A DNA stretch of 59,289 nucleotides from Arthrobacter sp. Bi83 (GTDB lineage Bacteria; Actinomycetota; Actinomycetes; Actinomycetales; Micrococcaceae), in NCBI RefSeq assembly GCF_918698095.1, contig NZ_CAKKLY010000029.1, positions 1 to 59,289 on the forward strand, written 5' to 3'. The notes beneath the pieces were generated by a model. It had not been told where the DNA came from, did not search any database, and saw only the letters and a program-made list of their open reading frames with translations. Made by a program: the position numbers and the translations under genes. Shown here one piece after another: positions 46,945-55,659 of the stretch (its first letter is position 1; each line of letters starts with the position of its first letter).

Positions 46945-48207
46945 GTGGGGAACGGATTCGGAGAGAAGCTCCGAGCAGAGCGGCTCGAGCGCGGCCTGAC
47001 CCAGGCGGAACTGGGCAAGGACCTTTACTCCCCCAGCTATATCTCGCTGCTTGAAACGGGCCGACGGGAACCGACCGCAGACGTCATCGAGGAGCTTGCC
47101 CGCCGGCTGGAGCTCGCGCCAAAGGCGCTTGAGGCCTGGAGCCAGCCTATCTCGGTCAGCGACGCCGAATACGTCCTGGCGGGGCTGTACGCCCGGCAGG
47201 CCTGGGACCTGCGTGACTACGCGCTTGCCGCCGACCATGCTGCCACCGCCGCGCGCATCGCCCTCGAAGGCAAGAACACCAGCGCCTGGTGGAACATGAC
47301 CTACATGCAGGCCGAATGCCTCATGAAGCAGGGCCAGCTCAAAGAGTGCCAGAAGATCATGGAGCACCTCTCGGAGCATCCGATGGCCACCGAGTCCGCC
47401 GGCCTCGGAGTGCGTGCCCGGCAGATGCTCGCCGCACTGTGCCACGGACAGGGCCAACTGGCGGCCGCCGTCGAGCATGCCCAGAAGGCCGTGGAACTGT
47501 GCGCCCAGCTTCCCAAGGGCTCCACGCTGATCATCGGCGCACTCCGCGCCCTGATCGGCGCCCTCGCCGAGAGCGGCCGGCTGGACGAGGCCTGGAAGTA
47601 CTGCCAGGACATGAACGAGCAAATGGACGAGAACTCCATGTCCCAGCTGGCCGGCGAAGTGGCCTGGGTGATCGGGAACGTCGCCTTCATGCGCCACGAC
47701 TACCCCGAGGGCATCAAGCACCACGAGCGCGCGGCCAAGCTGCTGTCCCCTGCAAACGACATCGATCTTTGGGCCCGCTTCAACAAGGCCTCGGCCGCCG
47801 TCCGGCTCTCGTCCGGGATCGTGGAACCCGAGACCCTCTCCGCCATTGAGCGCGCCGAGCTCGCGCTGTCCATCGTGGGCGGCAACAAGACGGACCAGCT
47901 TGAGGTGGCCTTCATCCGTGCCCGTTGGCTCTACCTCACCGGCGATATCGTGGCGGCGGTGCAGAAGCTGCGCGAAATTCACGCCGAGCGCAGCGCCCTT
48001 GCCAAGCACACCGCGGGCGAGGTGTCGCTGCTCCTGGGCAAGTCGCTCAAGGCCGCTGGCGAATCCGAGGAAGCCCTGGTGCTCCTGCAGGAAGCCCAGC
48101 GGGAGTTCAGCGGGGCCGGCGCGCAGGACCGCGTGCAGCAGGCCTTGGACGCCATGCTGGAGATCAGGCTCGCGCAGCGCCGGGCCGAGGCAGCCGAAGC
48201 CAGCTAG
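46945..48207 (+). CDS. Xre-type HTH transcriptional regulator with TPR-like C-terminal domain (RRNPP-like candidate)
   Basis: 420 aa. The GTG start is fixed by AGGAGG seven bases upstream. The N-terminal HTH is FGEKLRAERLERGLTQAELG with SYISLLETGRREPT (residues about 4-60). The remaining 350 residues are helical and repeat-like, with TPR-type segments (AWDLRDYALAADHAATAAR; CHGQGQLAAAVEHAQKAVEL; LLLGKSLKAAGESEEALVLL). HTH plus TPR is the architecture of PlcR, Rgg and other RRNPP peptide receptors, although TPR-bearing Xre regulators without known peptides also exist. It is divergent from the repeat-peptide gene across 131 bp. Confidence 0.88.
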   Translation: MGNGFGEKLRAERLERGLTQAELGKDLYSPSYISLLETGRREPTADVIEELARRLELAPKALEAWSQPISVSDAEYVLAGLYARQAWDLRDYALAADHAATAARIALEGKNTSAWWNMTYMQAECLMKQGQLKECQKIMEHLSEHPMATESAGLGVRARQMLAALCHGQGQLAAAVEHAQKAVELCAQLPKGSTLIIGALRALIGALAESGRLDEAWKYCQDMNEQMDENSMSQLAGEVAWVIGNVAFMRHDYPEGIKHHERAAKLLSPANDIDLWARFNKASAAVRLSSGIVEPETLSAIERAELALSIVGGNKTDQLEVAFIRARWLYLTGDIVAAVQKLREIHAERSALAKHTAGEVSLLLGKSLKAAGESEEALVLLQEAQREFSGAGAQDRVQQALDAMLEIRLAQRRAEAAEAS

Positions 48208-48210
48208 GAC

Positions 48211-48278
48211 CGGCCGCCCTCCGGAACGGAGACTTGCTCCGACCCGGAGGGGACCGCTCCGAGACGGAGGGGCGGCCG
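48211..48278. other. Branched stem-loop between the convergent regulator and purC genes
   Basis: An outer stem CGGCCGCC-CTCCG (48211-48223) pairs with CGGAGGGGCGGCCG (48265-48278). Inside are two small hairpins, each CGGAG...CTCCG. It lies between convergent stops, so it may act as a bidirectional transcription barrier, though there is no T-run. Confidence 0.55.
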
Positions 48279-48281
48279 CCG

Positions 48282-49238
48282 TTACGCGAACGTCCGGCCG
48301 GTGAGCTTTTCGTACGCCTCAACGTAGCGCGCACGGGTGCGCTGCACGACGTCCGCAGGCAGGGCCGGAGGCGGTGTGTCGGAGGCCCTGTCCCAGCCCG
48401 ACTCGGCGGACGTCAGCCAGTCGCGGACATACTGCTTGTCGTACGAGGGCTGCGCCTGGCCGGGCTTGTACGTTGAGGCATCCCAGAACCGCGAGGAGTC
48501 GGGAGTGAGGACCTCGTCGCCCAGCGTGATGGCGCCCGTGACGACGTCGTAGCCGAACTCCACCTTGGTGTCAGCCAGAATGATGCCCCGCTCACGGGTA
48601 ATTTGCTCGGCCTTGGTGTAGATCTTCAGCGTCAGTTCGCTGAGGCGTCCGGCGATGTCATCGCCCACCATGGACGCCACGGCGTCATAACTGATGTTTT
48701 CGTCGTGCTCACCTACCTCGGCCTTGGCCGAGGGCGTGAAGATCGCCTTCGCGAGCCGGGAGCCGTCCACGAGTCCCTCGGGGAGCGGGATGCTGCAGAC
48801 GGTGCCGGACTGCCGGTACTCCACGAGGCCCGAGCCGGTGAGGTAGCCGCGGGCAATGCATTCCACCGGGAACATCTCGAGCTTCTTGCAGATCATGCCG
48901 CGGCCTTCCACCGCCGCGGGCACGCCGTCCTCCACAGTGGACGCCAGAACGTGGTGCTCGACCTCCAGCTGGTCGAACCACCACAGGCTCAGCTGGGTCA
49001 GGATGGCGCCCTTGTCCGGGATTTCGCTGCTGAGCACGTGGTCAAAGGCGCTGATGCGGTCGCTGGCCACCACCAGCACGCAGTCTTGCCCGAACCGGCT
49101 GTTGATGGAGTCGTCCGCCGGTTCGTACAGGTCCCGGACCTTGCCCGAGTAGGTGTGCTTCCAGCCCGGAAGCTCCAGGGTGGACGTGTCCAGGCCGCGC
49201 TTGGGGGCGGCGGTGTTCTCAGGTTCTGCCACTGTCAT
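48282..49238 (-). CDS. purC: Phosphoribosylaminoimidazole-succinocarboxamide synthase
   Basis: 318 aa. It ligates aspartate to CAIR to form SAICAR in purine synthesis. Conserved segments are SGKVRDLYE near the N terminus, VASDRISAFDHVLSSEIPDKG, VECIARGYLTGSG and GIILADTKVEFG. Length fits the longer actinobacterial form. The ATG overlaps the purD stop (ATGA, 49235-49238). Confidence 0.96.
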   Translation of the reverse strand: MTVAEPENTAAPKRGLDTSTLELPGWKHTYSGKVRDLYEPADDSINSRFGQDCVLVVASDRISAFDHVLSSEIPDKGAILTQLSLWWFDQLEVEHHVLASTVEDGVPAAVEGRGMICKKLEMFPVECIARGYLTGSGLVEYRQSGTVCSIPLPEGLVDGSRLAKAIFTPSAKAEVGEHDENISYDAVASMVGDDIAGRLSELTLKIYTKAEQITRERGIILADTKVEFGYDVVTGAITLGDEVLTPDSSRFWDASTYKPGQAQPSYDKQYVRDWLTSAESGWDRASDTPPPALPADVVQRTRARYVEAYEKLTGRTFA

Positions 49239-50557
49239 GCCTTCGCTTTCGGGGCGGAGGCTGCCTGGGCAGCGGAACTGCCGGACGCCACCTTGATTTC
49301 ACCGCGGGCCGCCTTGCCGCCAATGTCGCGGCGGAACTGGGCGCCTTCGAGCTGCACCAGCTCAACGCCGTCGTAGGCCTTTTCCCGGGCCTCCACGAGG
49401 TCGGAACCAAGCGCGACCACCGCGAGGACGCGGCCGCCGGCGGAGACCACTTTGCCTTCGTCGTCAAGCTTCGTCCCGGCGTGGATCACGTGGACGCCGT
49501 CAAGCTCGTCCACCTTCTTGAGCCCGCGGATGCGGTCGCCGGTACGCGGGGTGTCGGGGTAGTTTTCGGACGCAACGACGACGGCGACTGCAGTCTCCTT
49601 GGACCAGCGCAGCTCTTCTGCCTGGTCCAGTTCGCCCCTGGCAGCCGACAGCAGCAGGGAACCGAGGGGCGTCTTCAGCCGCGCGAGCACGGCCTGAGTC
49701 TCGGGGTCGCCGAAACGGACGTTGAACTCGATGACGCGCGTGCCGCGGGAAGTCAGGGCCAGGCCGACGAACAGGACGCCGACAAACGGGGTGCCGCGGT
49801 GTGCCATTTCGTTGACCGTAGGCTGGGCCACCCGGTCGATGACTTCCTGGACCAGGCCTTCGGGCGCCCATTCCAGCGGGGTGTACGCGCCCATACCGCC
49901 GGTGTTGGGTCCTTCGTCGTTGTCGAAGATGCGTTTGAAATCCTGCGCCGGGGACAGCGCCACGGTGTTGCGTCCGTCGCAGAGGACAAACACGGAAACC
50001 TCGGGACCGTCCAGGAATTCCTCGATCACCACGGTTCCGCCGGCGTCGAAGCAGGTCTGCGCGTGAGCCAGAGCTTCATCCCGGTTGTTGGTGACCACCA
50101 CGCCCTTGCCTGCGGCCAGCCCGTCGTCCTTGACCACGTACGGCGCGCCGAAGGTGTCCAGGGCGGCTGCGGCTTCCTCGGCGTTGCCGGCCACCAGCGC
50201 CATGGCGGTGGGAACACCGGCTTCAGCCATGATCTGCTTGGCAAACGCCTTGGACGCCTCCAGCTGGGCGGCGGCCTTGCTCGGCCCGAACACGGGAACC
50301 CCGGCGGCGCGGACCGCGTCGGAAACGCCGGCGGCGAGCGGAGCCTCGGGGCCCACCACCACGAGGTCGACGTCGAGCCGGGTGGCGAGAGCCGCCACGG
50401 CATCCGGATCGTTCCCGTCGATCGCGTGCGTGGGGACGAGCCGGCTGATGCCGGCGTTGCCCGGAGCCGCGTGGACTTCGGAGACGTTGGGGTCTGCAAG
50501 CAGGGAACGGACAATGGCGTGTTCGCGGCCACCGGGGCCAATGACGAGTACCTTCAC
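49235..50557 (-). CDS. purD: Phosphoribosylamine-glycine ligase
   Basis: 440 aa ATP-grasp enzyme that makes GAR from phosphoribosylamine, glycine and ATP. The N terminus KVLVIGPGGREHAI identifies the family and fixes the GTG start at 50557, preceded by TTGGAG. The ATP-grasp core has YVVKDDGLAAGKGVVV, FLDGPEVSVFVLCDG and EFNVRFGDPETQ. The C terminus is Ala-rich. First gene of the purD-purC operon. Confidence 0.96.
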   Translation of the reverse strand: MKVLVIGPGGREHAIVRSLLADPNVSEVHAAPGNAGISRLVPTHAIDGNDPDAVAALATRLDVDLVVVGPEAPLAAGVSDAVRAAGVPVFGPSKAAAQLEASKAFAKQIMAEAGVPTAMALVAGNAEEAAAALDTFGAPYVVKDDGLAAGKGVVVTNNRDEALAHAQTCFDAGGTVVIEEFLDGPEVSVFVLCDGRNTVALSPAQDFKRIFDNDEGPNTGGMGAYTPLEWAPEGLVQEVIDRVAQPTVNEMAHRGTPFVGVLFVGLALTSRGTRVIEFNVRFGDPETQAVLARLKTPLGSLLLSAARGELDQAEELRWSKETAVAVVVASENYPDTPRTGDRIRGLKKVDELDGVHVIHAGTKLDDEGKVVSAGGRVLAVVALGSDLVEAREKAYDGVELVQLEGAQFRRDIGGKAARGEIKVASGSSAAQAASAPKAKA

Positions 50558-50688
50558 AGTCTCCAAGGGTACTTTGTGGACACCGCTGGTTCCTAAGCTA
50601 TGTCGTGCCGCCCCGCGCTCCGGCGTCCCCGCACGCATTGGAACCGCGCCGGAACAATCCCGCGGGCCGGCCGCTACGAACCAAGGGC

Positions 50689-52266
50689 ATGAAGAAGCTG
50701 ATGAAGTGGCTCAAGGGCCCCGCCGCACTGGCGGCGGTGGCAGGGGTGGCGGCGGCCGCCGTCGTTCTTTCCGTTGCGGAACTGATCGGAGCGTTCTTTA
50801 CTGCGCGGGCAACGCCCGTGATTGCCCTGGGCTCCACGTTCATCGACTTCACGCCGCCGTGGATGAAGGACTTTGCCATCGCCACGTTCGGCACCAATGA
50901 CAAGGCTGCGCTCTTCGTTGGCATGGGCCTGACCATCTTCCTGCTCGCTTGCGTACTGGGCGTGGTGGCATACCGGAAATGGGCGCTGGGCGTGGCCGGG
51001 GTGCTGCTGATGGGCTCAGTGATCGTGGCGAGCGTGGTGACCCGGGCCAGCGTGAAGCCGGTCGACGCCATTCCGACTCTCCTCGGGACCCTCGCCGGAC
51101 TGGTCGTGCTGCGGCTCCTGATCTCCCGGCTGTGGCGGCTTCACTCCTTTCCCGATGCTCCGGCTGGCGTCGCGGCGAAGGAGCCTGAACGCCCCGCAAC
51201 AACGCGGCGGGCGTTCTTCGCCGCTACCGGCCTTACTGCAGTGGCGGCCGGCATCGCAGCTACCGGGGGACGGCTGCTGAGCGCCGCGCGAAGCAACGTG
51301 GCCCAGGCGCGCGGGTCGCTGCGGCTGCCTGCCCCTGCTAAGGTCGCCCTTGCAGTGCCGGCTGGGGTTCAGTCCGCCACACCGGGCGTCACGCCGTGGC
51401 TTACGCCAAATGGTGACTTCTACCGGATCGACACCGCCCTGAGCGTGCCGGAAATCAACGCCGACGAGTGGGAGCTCCGGGTGCACGGACTCGTGGAGCA
51501 GGAGGTCCGCCTCACGTTCCAGGACCTGCTCGACGCCGAGCTGATCGAGTCGCATGTGACCCTCACCTGCGTGTCCAATCCGGTGGGCGGCAACCTCGCC
51601 GGCAACGCGAAATGGCTCGGGTTGCCCCTCCGCGAAGTCCTCAAGCGGGCCAGGCCAAAGGACGGCGCGGATATGGTCCTCTCCACCTCCATCGACGGGT
51701 TCAGCGCATCAACGCCGTTGGAGGTCCTGCAGGACGACCGCGACGCCATGCTCGCCATCGGAATGAACGGTGAGCCGCTGCCGCTGGAGCACGGCTACCC
51801 CGTGCGCATGGTGGTCCCCGGACTGTACGGCTTCGTTTCCGCCACCAAGTGGGTAGTGGACCTCGAAGTCACACGCTTCGCCGACAACAGGGCGTACTGG
51901 ACGCAACGCGGCTGGTCCGAACGCGGTCCCATCAAGACCATGGCCCGGGTGGAGGTGCCCAAGTCCTTCGCCGTGGTCAAGGCCGGACGGGTGTCGATCG
52001 GCGGCACGGCGTGGGCGCAGACCCGGGGCATCACCAAGGTGGAGGTCCAGATCGACGGCGCCGGGTGGGCCGAGGCAGTGCTGTCCGACGAAGCCTCCGT
52101 GGTCACGTGGCGGCAGTGGTCCTTCGACTGGGATGCCAAGCCGGGACCGCACTACATCAGAGCGCGCGCCACGGACGGGACGGGCGAGGTCCAGACGGAA
52201 AAGCGTGCCGATCCCGTGCCGGACGGCGCGTCCGGCTGGCAGTCCGTGATGGTCACGGTCGAGTAG
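50689..52266 (+). CDS. Molybdopterin-dependent oxidoreductase with N-terminal membrane domain
   Basis: 525 aa. About four to five N-terminal helices (including AALAAVAGVAAAAVVLSVAELIG and MGLTIFLLACVLGVVAY) precede an extracytoplasmic sulfite-oxidase-fold domain. The Mo-ligating Cys is probably that in VTLTCVSNPVGGNLAGNA, and a C-terminal dimerisation-like domain follows. TRRAFFAATGL between the domains looks like a vestigial twin-arginine signal after fusion to the membrane part. The electron partner and substrate are unknown. The frame is open from a GTG at 50605; the ATG gives the more sensible membrane N terminus. Confidence 0.87.
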   Translation: MKKLMKWLKGPAALAAVAGVAAAAVVLSVAELIGAFFTARATPVIALGSTFIDFTPPWMKDFAIATFGTNDKAALFVGMGLTIFLLACVLGVVAYRKWALGVAGVLLMGSVIVASVVTRASVKPVDAIPTLLGTLAGLVVLRLLISRLWRLHSFPDAPAGVAAKEPERPATTRRAFFAATGLTAVAAGIAATGGRLLSAARSNVAQARGSLRLPAPAKVALAVPAGVQSATPGVTPWLTPNGDFYRIDTALSVPEINADEWELRVHGLVEQEVRLTFQDLLDAELIESHVTLTCVSNPVGGNLAGNAKWLGLPLREVLKRARPKDGADMVLSTSIDGFSASTPLEVLQDDRDAMLAIGMNGEPLPLEHGYPVRMVVPGLYGFVSATKWVVDLEVTRFADNRAYWTQRGWSERGPIKTMARVEVPKSFAVVKAGRVSIGGTAWAQTRGITKVEVQIDGAGWAEAVLSDEASVVTWRQWSFDWDAKPGPHYIRARATDGTGEVQTEKRADPVPDGASGWQSVMVTVE

Positions 52267-52368
52267 GGCCGTGCCCAGGCACGCCGTCCGGCAGGCTGCC
52301 CGGATGCCCGGTACGGCCTGCCGGAACAGGTCCCGGGGAATGCCAATCCGGCACCATAGACTGGGGCC

Positions 52369-53385
52369 ATGCCCCTAACTTCGCATGCCACATTCTCTGT
52401 GGAGTCCGCCGTCGAGCTCGCGGTCGTTGAACGGAGCGGATTTGTCGAATCGCGGCACATTGGGGCGGCAGTGGTCCTGGCGGCGGACGGCACGGTGGTC
52501 ACGCAGCTGGGCGACATCACCACCCCGATCCTGGCCCGGTCAACGCTCAAGCCGCTCCAGGCCCTGGCGTCCATGCAGTCCGGGGTTCCGCTCCGCGGCG
52601 CGCAGGTGGCGCTCGCCTGCGCCAGCCACACCGGGTCGCTGGACCACATGGACGTGGTGGAAGGAATGCTCAAGGCCGCCGGCGTCAAGGAGGACCAGCT
52701 GCAGTGCCCGGCCGCGTGGCCGCAGGACGAGACGGCCCGCACCTGGCTCACTCGCTCCGAGAAGGGCAAGTCACGGCTGGCCTACAACTGCTCCGGCAAG
52801 CACGCAGCGTTCCTCTGGGCGTGCATGGAGAACGGCTGGGACAAGCACAGCTACCTCGAGCCGAACCACCCCCTTCAGCAGCGCATCCGCACAGTGATCG
52901 AGGAATTCTCGGAGGAGAGGATCGCCCACCTGGGCATCGACGGCTGCGGCGCCCCTGTCGCTGCCATTTCCCTGACGGGCTTGGCCCGCGCATACTCCCG
53001 GCTCGCCAAGGCACCCGGCGACAAGAACTCCAACGCACGGGCAGCCACGATCGCAACGTCCATGCTGGACTACCCGTGGGCGGTCCAGGGCAGGGGCGAA
53101 GCCAACACCATCGTGATGGAGGAGCTGGACGTCATTGCCAAGATCGGTGCCGAGGGCGTGCTGGTCATGGCCACGCCGCAGGGGGTCTCGGCGGCCGTGA
53201 AGGTGCTCGACGGCAACCTGCGTGCCACCTCGCTCGTGGCCCTGACCATTCTGGCTGCCGCCGGCGCCGTGGACATTCCGGGAGTGTCCAGCGTGCTGGA
53301 GAAGGTTGTTGAGCCGGTCCTCGGCGGCGGCCGCCCGGTGGGCAAGATCAGGCTGGGCCACGCTGTCTCGGCCCTGCTGGACTAG
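52369..53385 (+). CDS. Asparaginase (AnsA/PF06089 type)
   Basis: 338 aa of the Rhizobium-type L-asparaginase II family. Family segments are SGFVESRHIGAAVVLAADG, ARSTLKPLQALA, ACASHTGSLDHMDVVEGML and YNCSGKHAAFLWAC; the SxxK-like STLK and the Cys-Ser-Gly-Lys-His patch form the active site in this group. No signal peptide, so cytoplasmic. It should convert asparagine to aspartate and ammonia. It stands between two monocistronic-looking genes. Confidence 0.88.
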   Translation: MPLTSHATFSVESAVELAVVERSGFVESRHIGAAVVLAADGTVVTQLGDITTPILARSTLKPLQALASMQSGVPLRGAQVALACASHTGSLDHMDVVEGMLKAAGVKEDQLQCPAAWPQDETARTWLTRSEKGKSRLAYNCSGKHAAFLWACMENGWDKHSYLEPNHPLQQRIRTVIEEFSEERIAHLGIDGCGAPVAAISLTGLARAYSRLAKAPGDKNSNARAATIATSMLDYPWAVQGRGEANTIVMEELDVIAKIGAEGVLVMATPQGVSAAVKVLDGNLRATSLVALTILAAAGAVDIPGVSSVLEKVVEPVLGGGRPVGKIRLGHAVSALLD

Positions 53386-53438
53386 GCACTTGGCCGCGCA
53401 GGCACACTCTTACTTCCACAGCAGCAAAGGAGGCGGCG

Positions 53439-53816
53439 ATGGCAGTAGCCCGGCGCAGGATTGACATCGACGAAGGCAAAGCGGCACTGGCCAGCTGGCT
53501 GGAAGCGGGCCAGCCGCCGTCGGGCACTGCCGTTCCCCGCCCGGTGATCGCGACGGCGGTGCGTTACTCCCTGGAGGAGGTCACCGCCCGGGCGCCCGGC
53601 AACTCGGTGGAGGTCAGGGTTCCGCCGTTCGGCGTCACGCAGTGCGTTGAGGGGCCTCGCCACACGCGCGGCACTCCCCCGAACGTCATAGAGTGCGACG
53701 CCGCCACCTGGCTGGCCATGGTGACCGGCCAGTTGGGCTGGGCGGACGCGGTGGACGCCGGGCGCGTGGCGGCTTCCGGTCTTCGCGCCGATCTCTCGGC
53801 GCTGCTGCCGCTGTAG
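53439..53816 (+). CDS. Sterol carrier family protein (SCP-like domain)
   Basis: 125 aa. A strong AAAGGAGG precedes the ATG. The fold is that of the bacterial SCP orthologue domain: ATAVRYSLEEVTARAPGNSVEVRVPP, then HTRGTPPNVIECDAATWLAMVTG and a C-terminal amphipathic helix with ASGLRADLSALLPL. The ligand is unknown; in actinobacteria the domain occurs alone or with mycothiol-dependent proteins. Confidence 0.8.
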   Translation: MAVARRRIDIDEGKAALASWLEAGQPPSGTAVPRPVIATAVRYSLEEVTARAPGNSVEVRVPPFGVTQCVEGPRHTRGTPPNVIECDAATWLAMVTGQLGWADAVDAGRVAASGLRADLSALLPL

Positions 53817-53823
53817 GGCGGTT

Positions 53824-53898
53824 CCGGACATCCGCCCCGGTTTCGGACATCCGCATGCAGGAACCCCGGTGCGGATGTCCGGTTCCGTAGCGGAAGCC
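53824..53898. repeat. Palindromic repeat element, copy A (3' side of dctA)
   Basis: CGGACATCCGCA (53844-53855) pairs with TGCGGATGTCCG (53870-53881), followed by GTAGCGGAAG. A further half-copy, CCGGACATCCGC, starts at 53824. The same element in the same orientation lies at 55592-55642, so the pair brackets dctA. Confidence 0.85.
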
Positions 53899-53944
53899 GG
53901 ACCCGCACCGGGGCTGGACAAGGTTAGTGATCTGCTGGCTGCCG

Positions 53945-55441
53945 CTATTCGTGGTGGATGGCGGCTGAGCTTCCGGTGGCCGATGATGTCCTGGTCATCT
54001 GGAATTCGGGGATCTCGTCCGGGTTGGGCCCGCCGCGGAACTTGGGTGACGGCTGACCGCCTCCGCTGATCCGCTCGAGCTCCTGGTCCTCGAAGTCATC
54101 CTCGACGCCGAGCATGATGGCCGAGTCGTGATTGGTGATTTCACCGCGGAACGCGCGGACCATGACGCTGCGGTCGAACTGGCCCTCCCATTTGGAGACC
54201 ACGAAGGTGGCCACGCAGTTGCCGAGGAGGTTGACCACAACGCGCATGGAGTCCATCAGACGGTCGGCGCCGAGGAGGAGTGCCACGCCTGCCACAGGGA
54301 AGATCCCGAGTGCCGCCGCGGTTGCGGAGAGGGCGAGGAAGGACGATCCGGGGACGCCGGCCATGCCCTTGGAGGTCAGCAGCAGGACGCCGAGGGCGGC
54401 GAGCTGCTGGCCGAGGTCCAGGTGGTGTCCGAACGCCTGCGCCAGGAACAGCAGCGAGATCGAAAGGTAGATCGCGGCGCCGTCGAGGTTGAAGGAGTAG
54501 CCGGTGGGAACCACAAGACCTGTGGTGGCCCGGGAGCAGCCGGCGTTGGTCAGCTTGGTCATGATGCGCGGCATGACGGCCTCGGTGGAAGCCGTGCCGA
54601 GGGCCAGCAGGAACTCCTCGCGGGTGTACTTGAGGAACTGCCAGAGCGGGACCCGTGCGATGCCCCAGGCCACGAGGAACAGGAGGCCGATGAAGACCAG
54701 GGCGGCTCCGTAGCAGGCGGCGATCAGTTGCGCATAGGTCCCGAGCGTATCGAGACCGTACTGGCCGATGATGAACGCCATGGCACCGAACGCGCCGATC
54801 GGGGCCACCTTCATGATCCAGGACATGATCTTGAAGATGAGTTCGAGGACGGTCTCCATGAGGCTGATGACCGGCATGCAGCGCTCGCGGCCGATGACCA
54901 CGATTGCGGCGCCGAAAAAGACCGAGAAGAAGAGGACCTGCAGCAGGCTGTTGCTGGCGAAGGCCCCGATGACGCTGGTGGGGATGATGTCCAGGATGAA
55001 GGACGCAGCGTCCTTGGGCACGGCGTGGCCGGTTTTGGCGTCCAGCGCCTCCTGGGACAGCGTGCTCGGATCAATGTTCAGGCCGGCGCCGGGCTGGACA
55101 AGGTTGCCGACGATCAGTCCGAAGACCAGGGCGAAGAGCGTGGCCGCTGTGAAGTAGAGAAGTGCTTTGACTCCTACCCTTCCGACCGCCTTGACGTCGC
55201 CTACGGCTGAAATTCCGGTGACAATCACCAGGAAAATCAGCGGCGCGATGATCATCTTGATGAGCTGGATAAAGCCGTCACCGAGCGGTCTCAGCTGGGA
55301 GCCAAGGTCCGGCCAGAAATGCCCTATGAGAACACCTGCCACGACGGCGATCAGAATTTGGAAGAAGAGCGACCTGTACAGGGGCTTCTTCTTCGACGGC
55401 ACCGAACTCGCCTTCAGCGCCGAGGAATCTGGGATCTTCAT
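53945..55441 (-). CDS. dctA: C4-dicarboxylate:cation symporter, DctA type
   Basis: 498 aa of the dicarboxylate/amino acid:cation symporter family. Helices begin at YRSLFFQILIAVVAGVLIG. The hairpin-1 serine motif appears as LGTASTEAVMP, the TM7 motif as YSFNLDGAAIYLS, and hairpin 2 as SKGMAGVPGSSF, all needed for substrate and Na+ or H+ binding. Uptake of succinate, fumarate or malate is most likely; a glutamate/aspartate transporter is the alternative. The C-terminal 60 residues are a polar cytoplasmic tail. The start at 55441 has AGGTACA upstream. Confidence 0.88.
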   Translation of the reverse strand: MKIPDSSALKASSVPSKKKPLYRSLFFQILIAVVAGVLIGHFWPDLGSQLRPLGDGFIQLIKMIIAPLIFLVIVTGISAVGDVKAVGRVGVKALLYFTAATLFALVFGLIVGNLVQPGAGLNIDPSTLSQEALDAKTGHAVPKDAASFILDIIPTSVIGAFASNSLLQVLFFSVFFGAAIVVIGRERCMPVISLMETVLELIFKIMSWIMKVAPIGAFGAMAFIIGQYGLDTLGTYAQLIAACYGAALVFIGLLFLVAWGIARVPLWQFLKYTREEFLLALGTASTEAVMPRIMTKLTNAGCSRATTGLVVPTGYSFNLDGAAIYLSISLLFLAQAFGHHLDLGQQLAALGVLLLTSKGMAGVPGSSFLALSATAAALGIFPVAGVALLLGADRLMDSMRVVVNLLGNCVATFVVSKWEGQFDRSVMVRAFRGEITNHDSAIMLGVEDDFEDQELERISGGGQPSPKFRGGPNPDEIPEFQMTRTSSATGSSAAIHHE

Positions 55442-55514
55442 TGATCTGTACCTATTCAATCGGGAACAGCCCCGGAAATTGGGGTCTGATTCAAAAGTAA
55501 CCCCGCTCACACTA

Positions 55515-55551
55515 TTCCGCAAGGGGAAAATGAGTTTTCGCAATGTGGAAA
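55515..55551. promoter_or_regulatory. Tandem operator-like repeats upstream of dctA
   Basis: TTCCGCAAGGGGAAA (55515-55529) and TTTCGCAATGTGGAAA (55536-55551) are similar, each partly palindromic (TTCC...GGAA). They lie 75-110 bp before the dctA start. They are plausible binding sites for a dicarboxylate-responsive regulator not encoded here. Confidence 0.4.
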
Positions 55552-55591
55552 TATGCGTCCGTGTTCGGGCATGCAAAAACCGCCACGTTTT

Positions 55592-55642
55592 CGGACATCC
55601 GCACCCGGGAACCGCGGTGCGGATGTCCGCTTGCGTAGCGGA
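55592..55642. repeat. Palindromic repeat element, copy B (5' side of dctA)
   Basis: CGGACATCCGCA (55592-55603) pairs with TGCGGATGTCCG (55618-55629), followed by GTAGCGGAAA, as in copy A. It lies just after the convergent-side end of the SDR gene, between SDR and dctA. Confidence 0.85.
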
Positions 55643-55659
55643 AAAGGTGGTTTCTTCTG

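Noticed and set aside
48211..48278. Cloverleaf-like fold as a tRNA or small RNA gene
   Set aside because: It lacks the D-, T- and anticodon-loop consensus and any promoter; it fits better as a structured intergenic end.
53824..55642. dctA with its flanking repeats as a composite transposon
   Set aside because: No transposase gene, target duplication or terminal inverted repeats; the repeats are short, self-palindromic elements.
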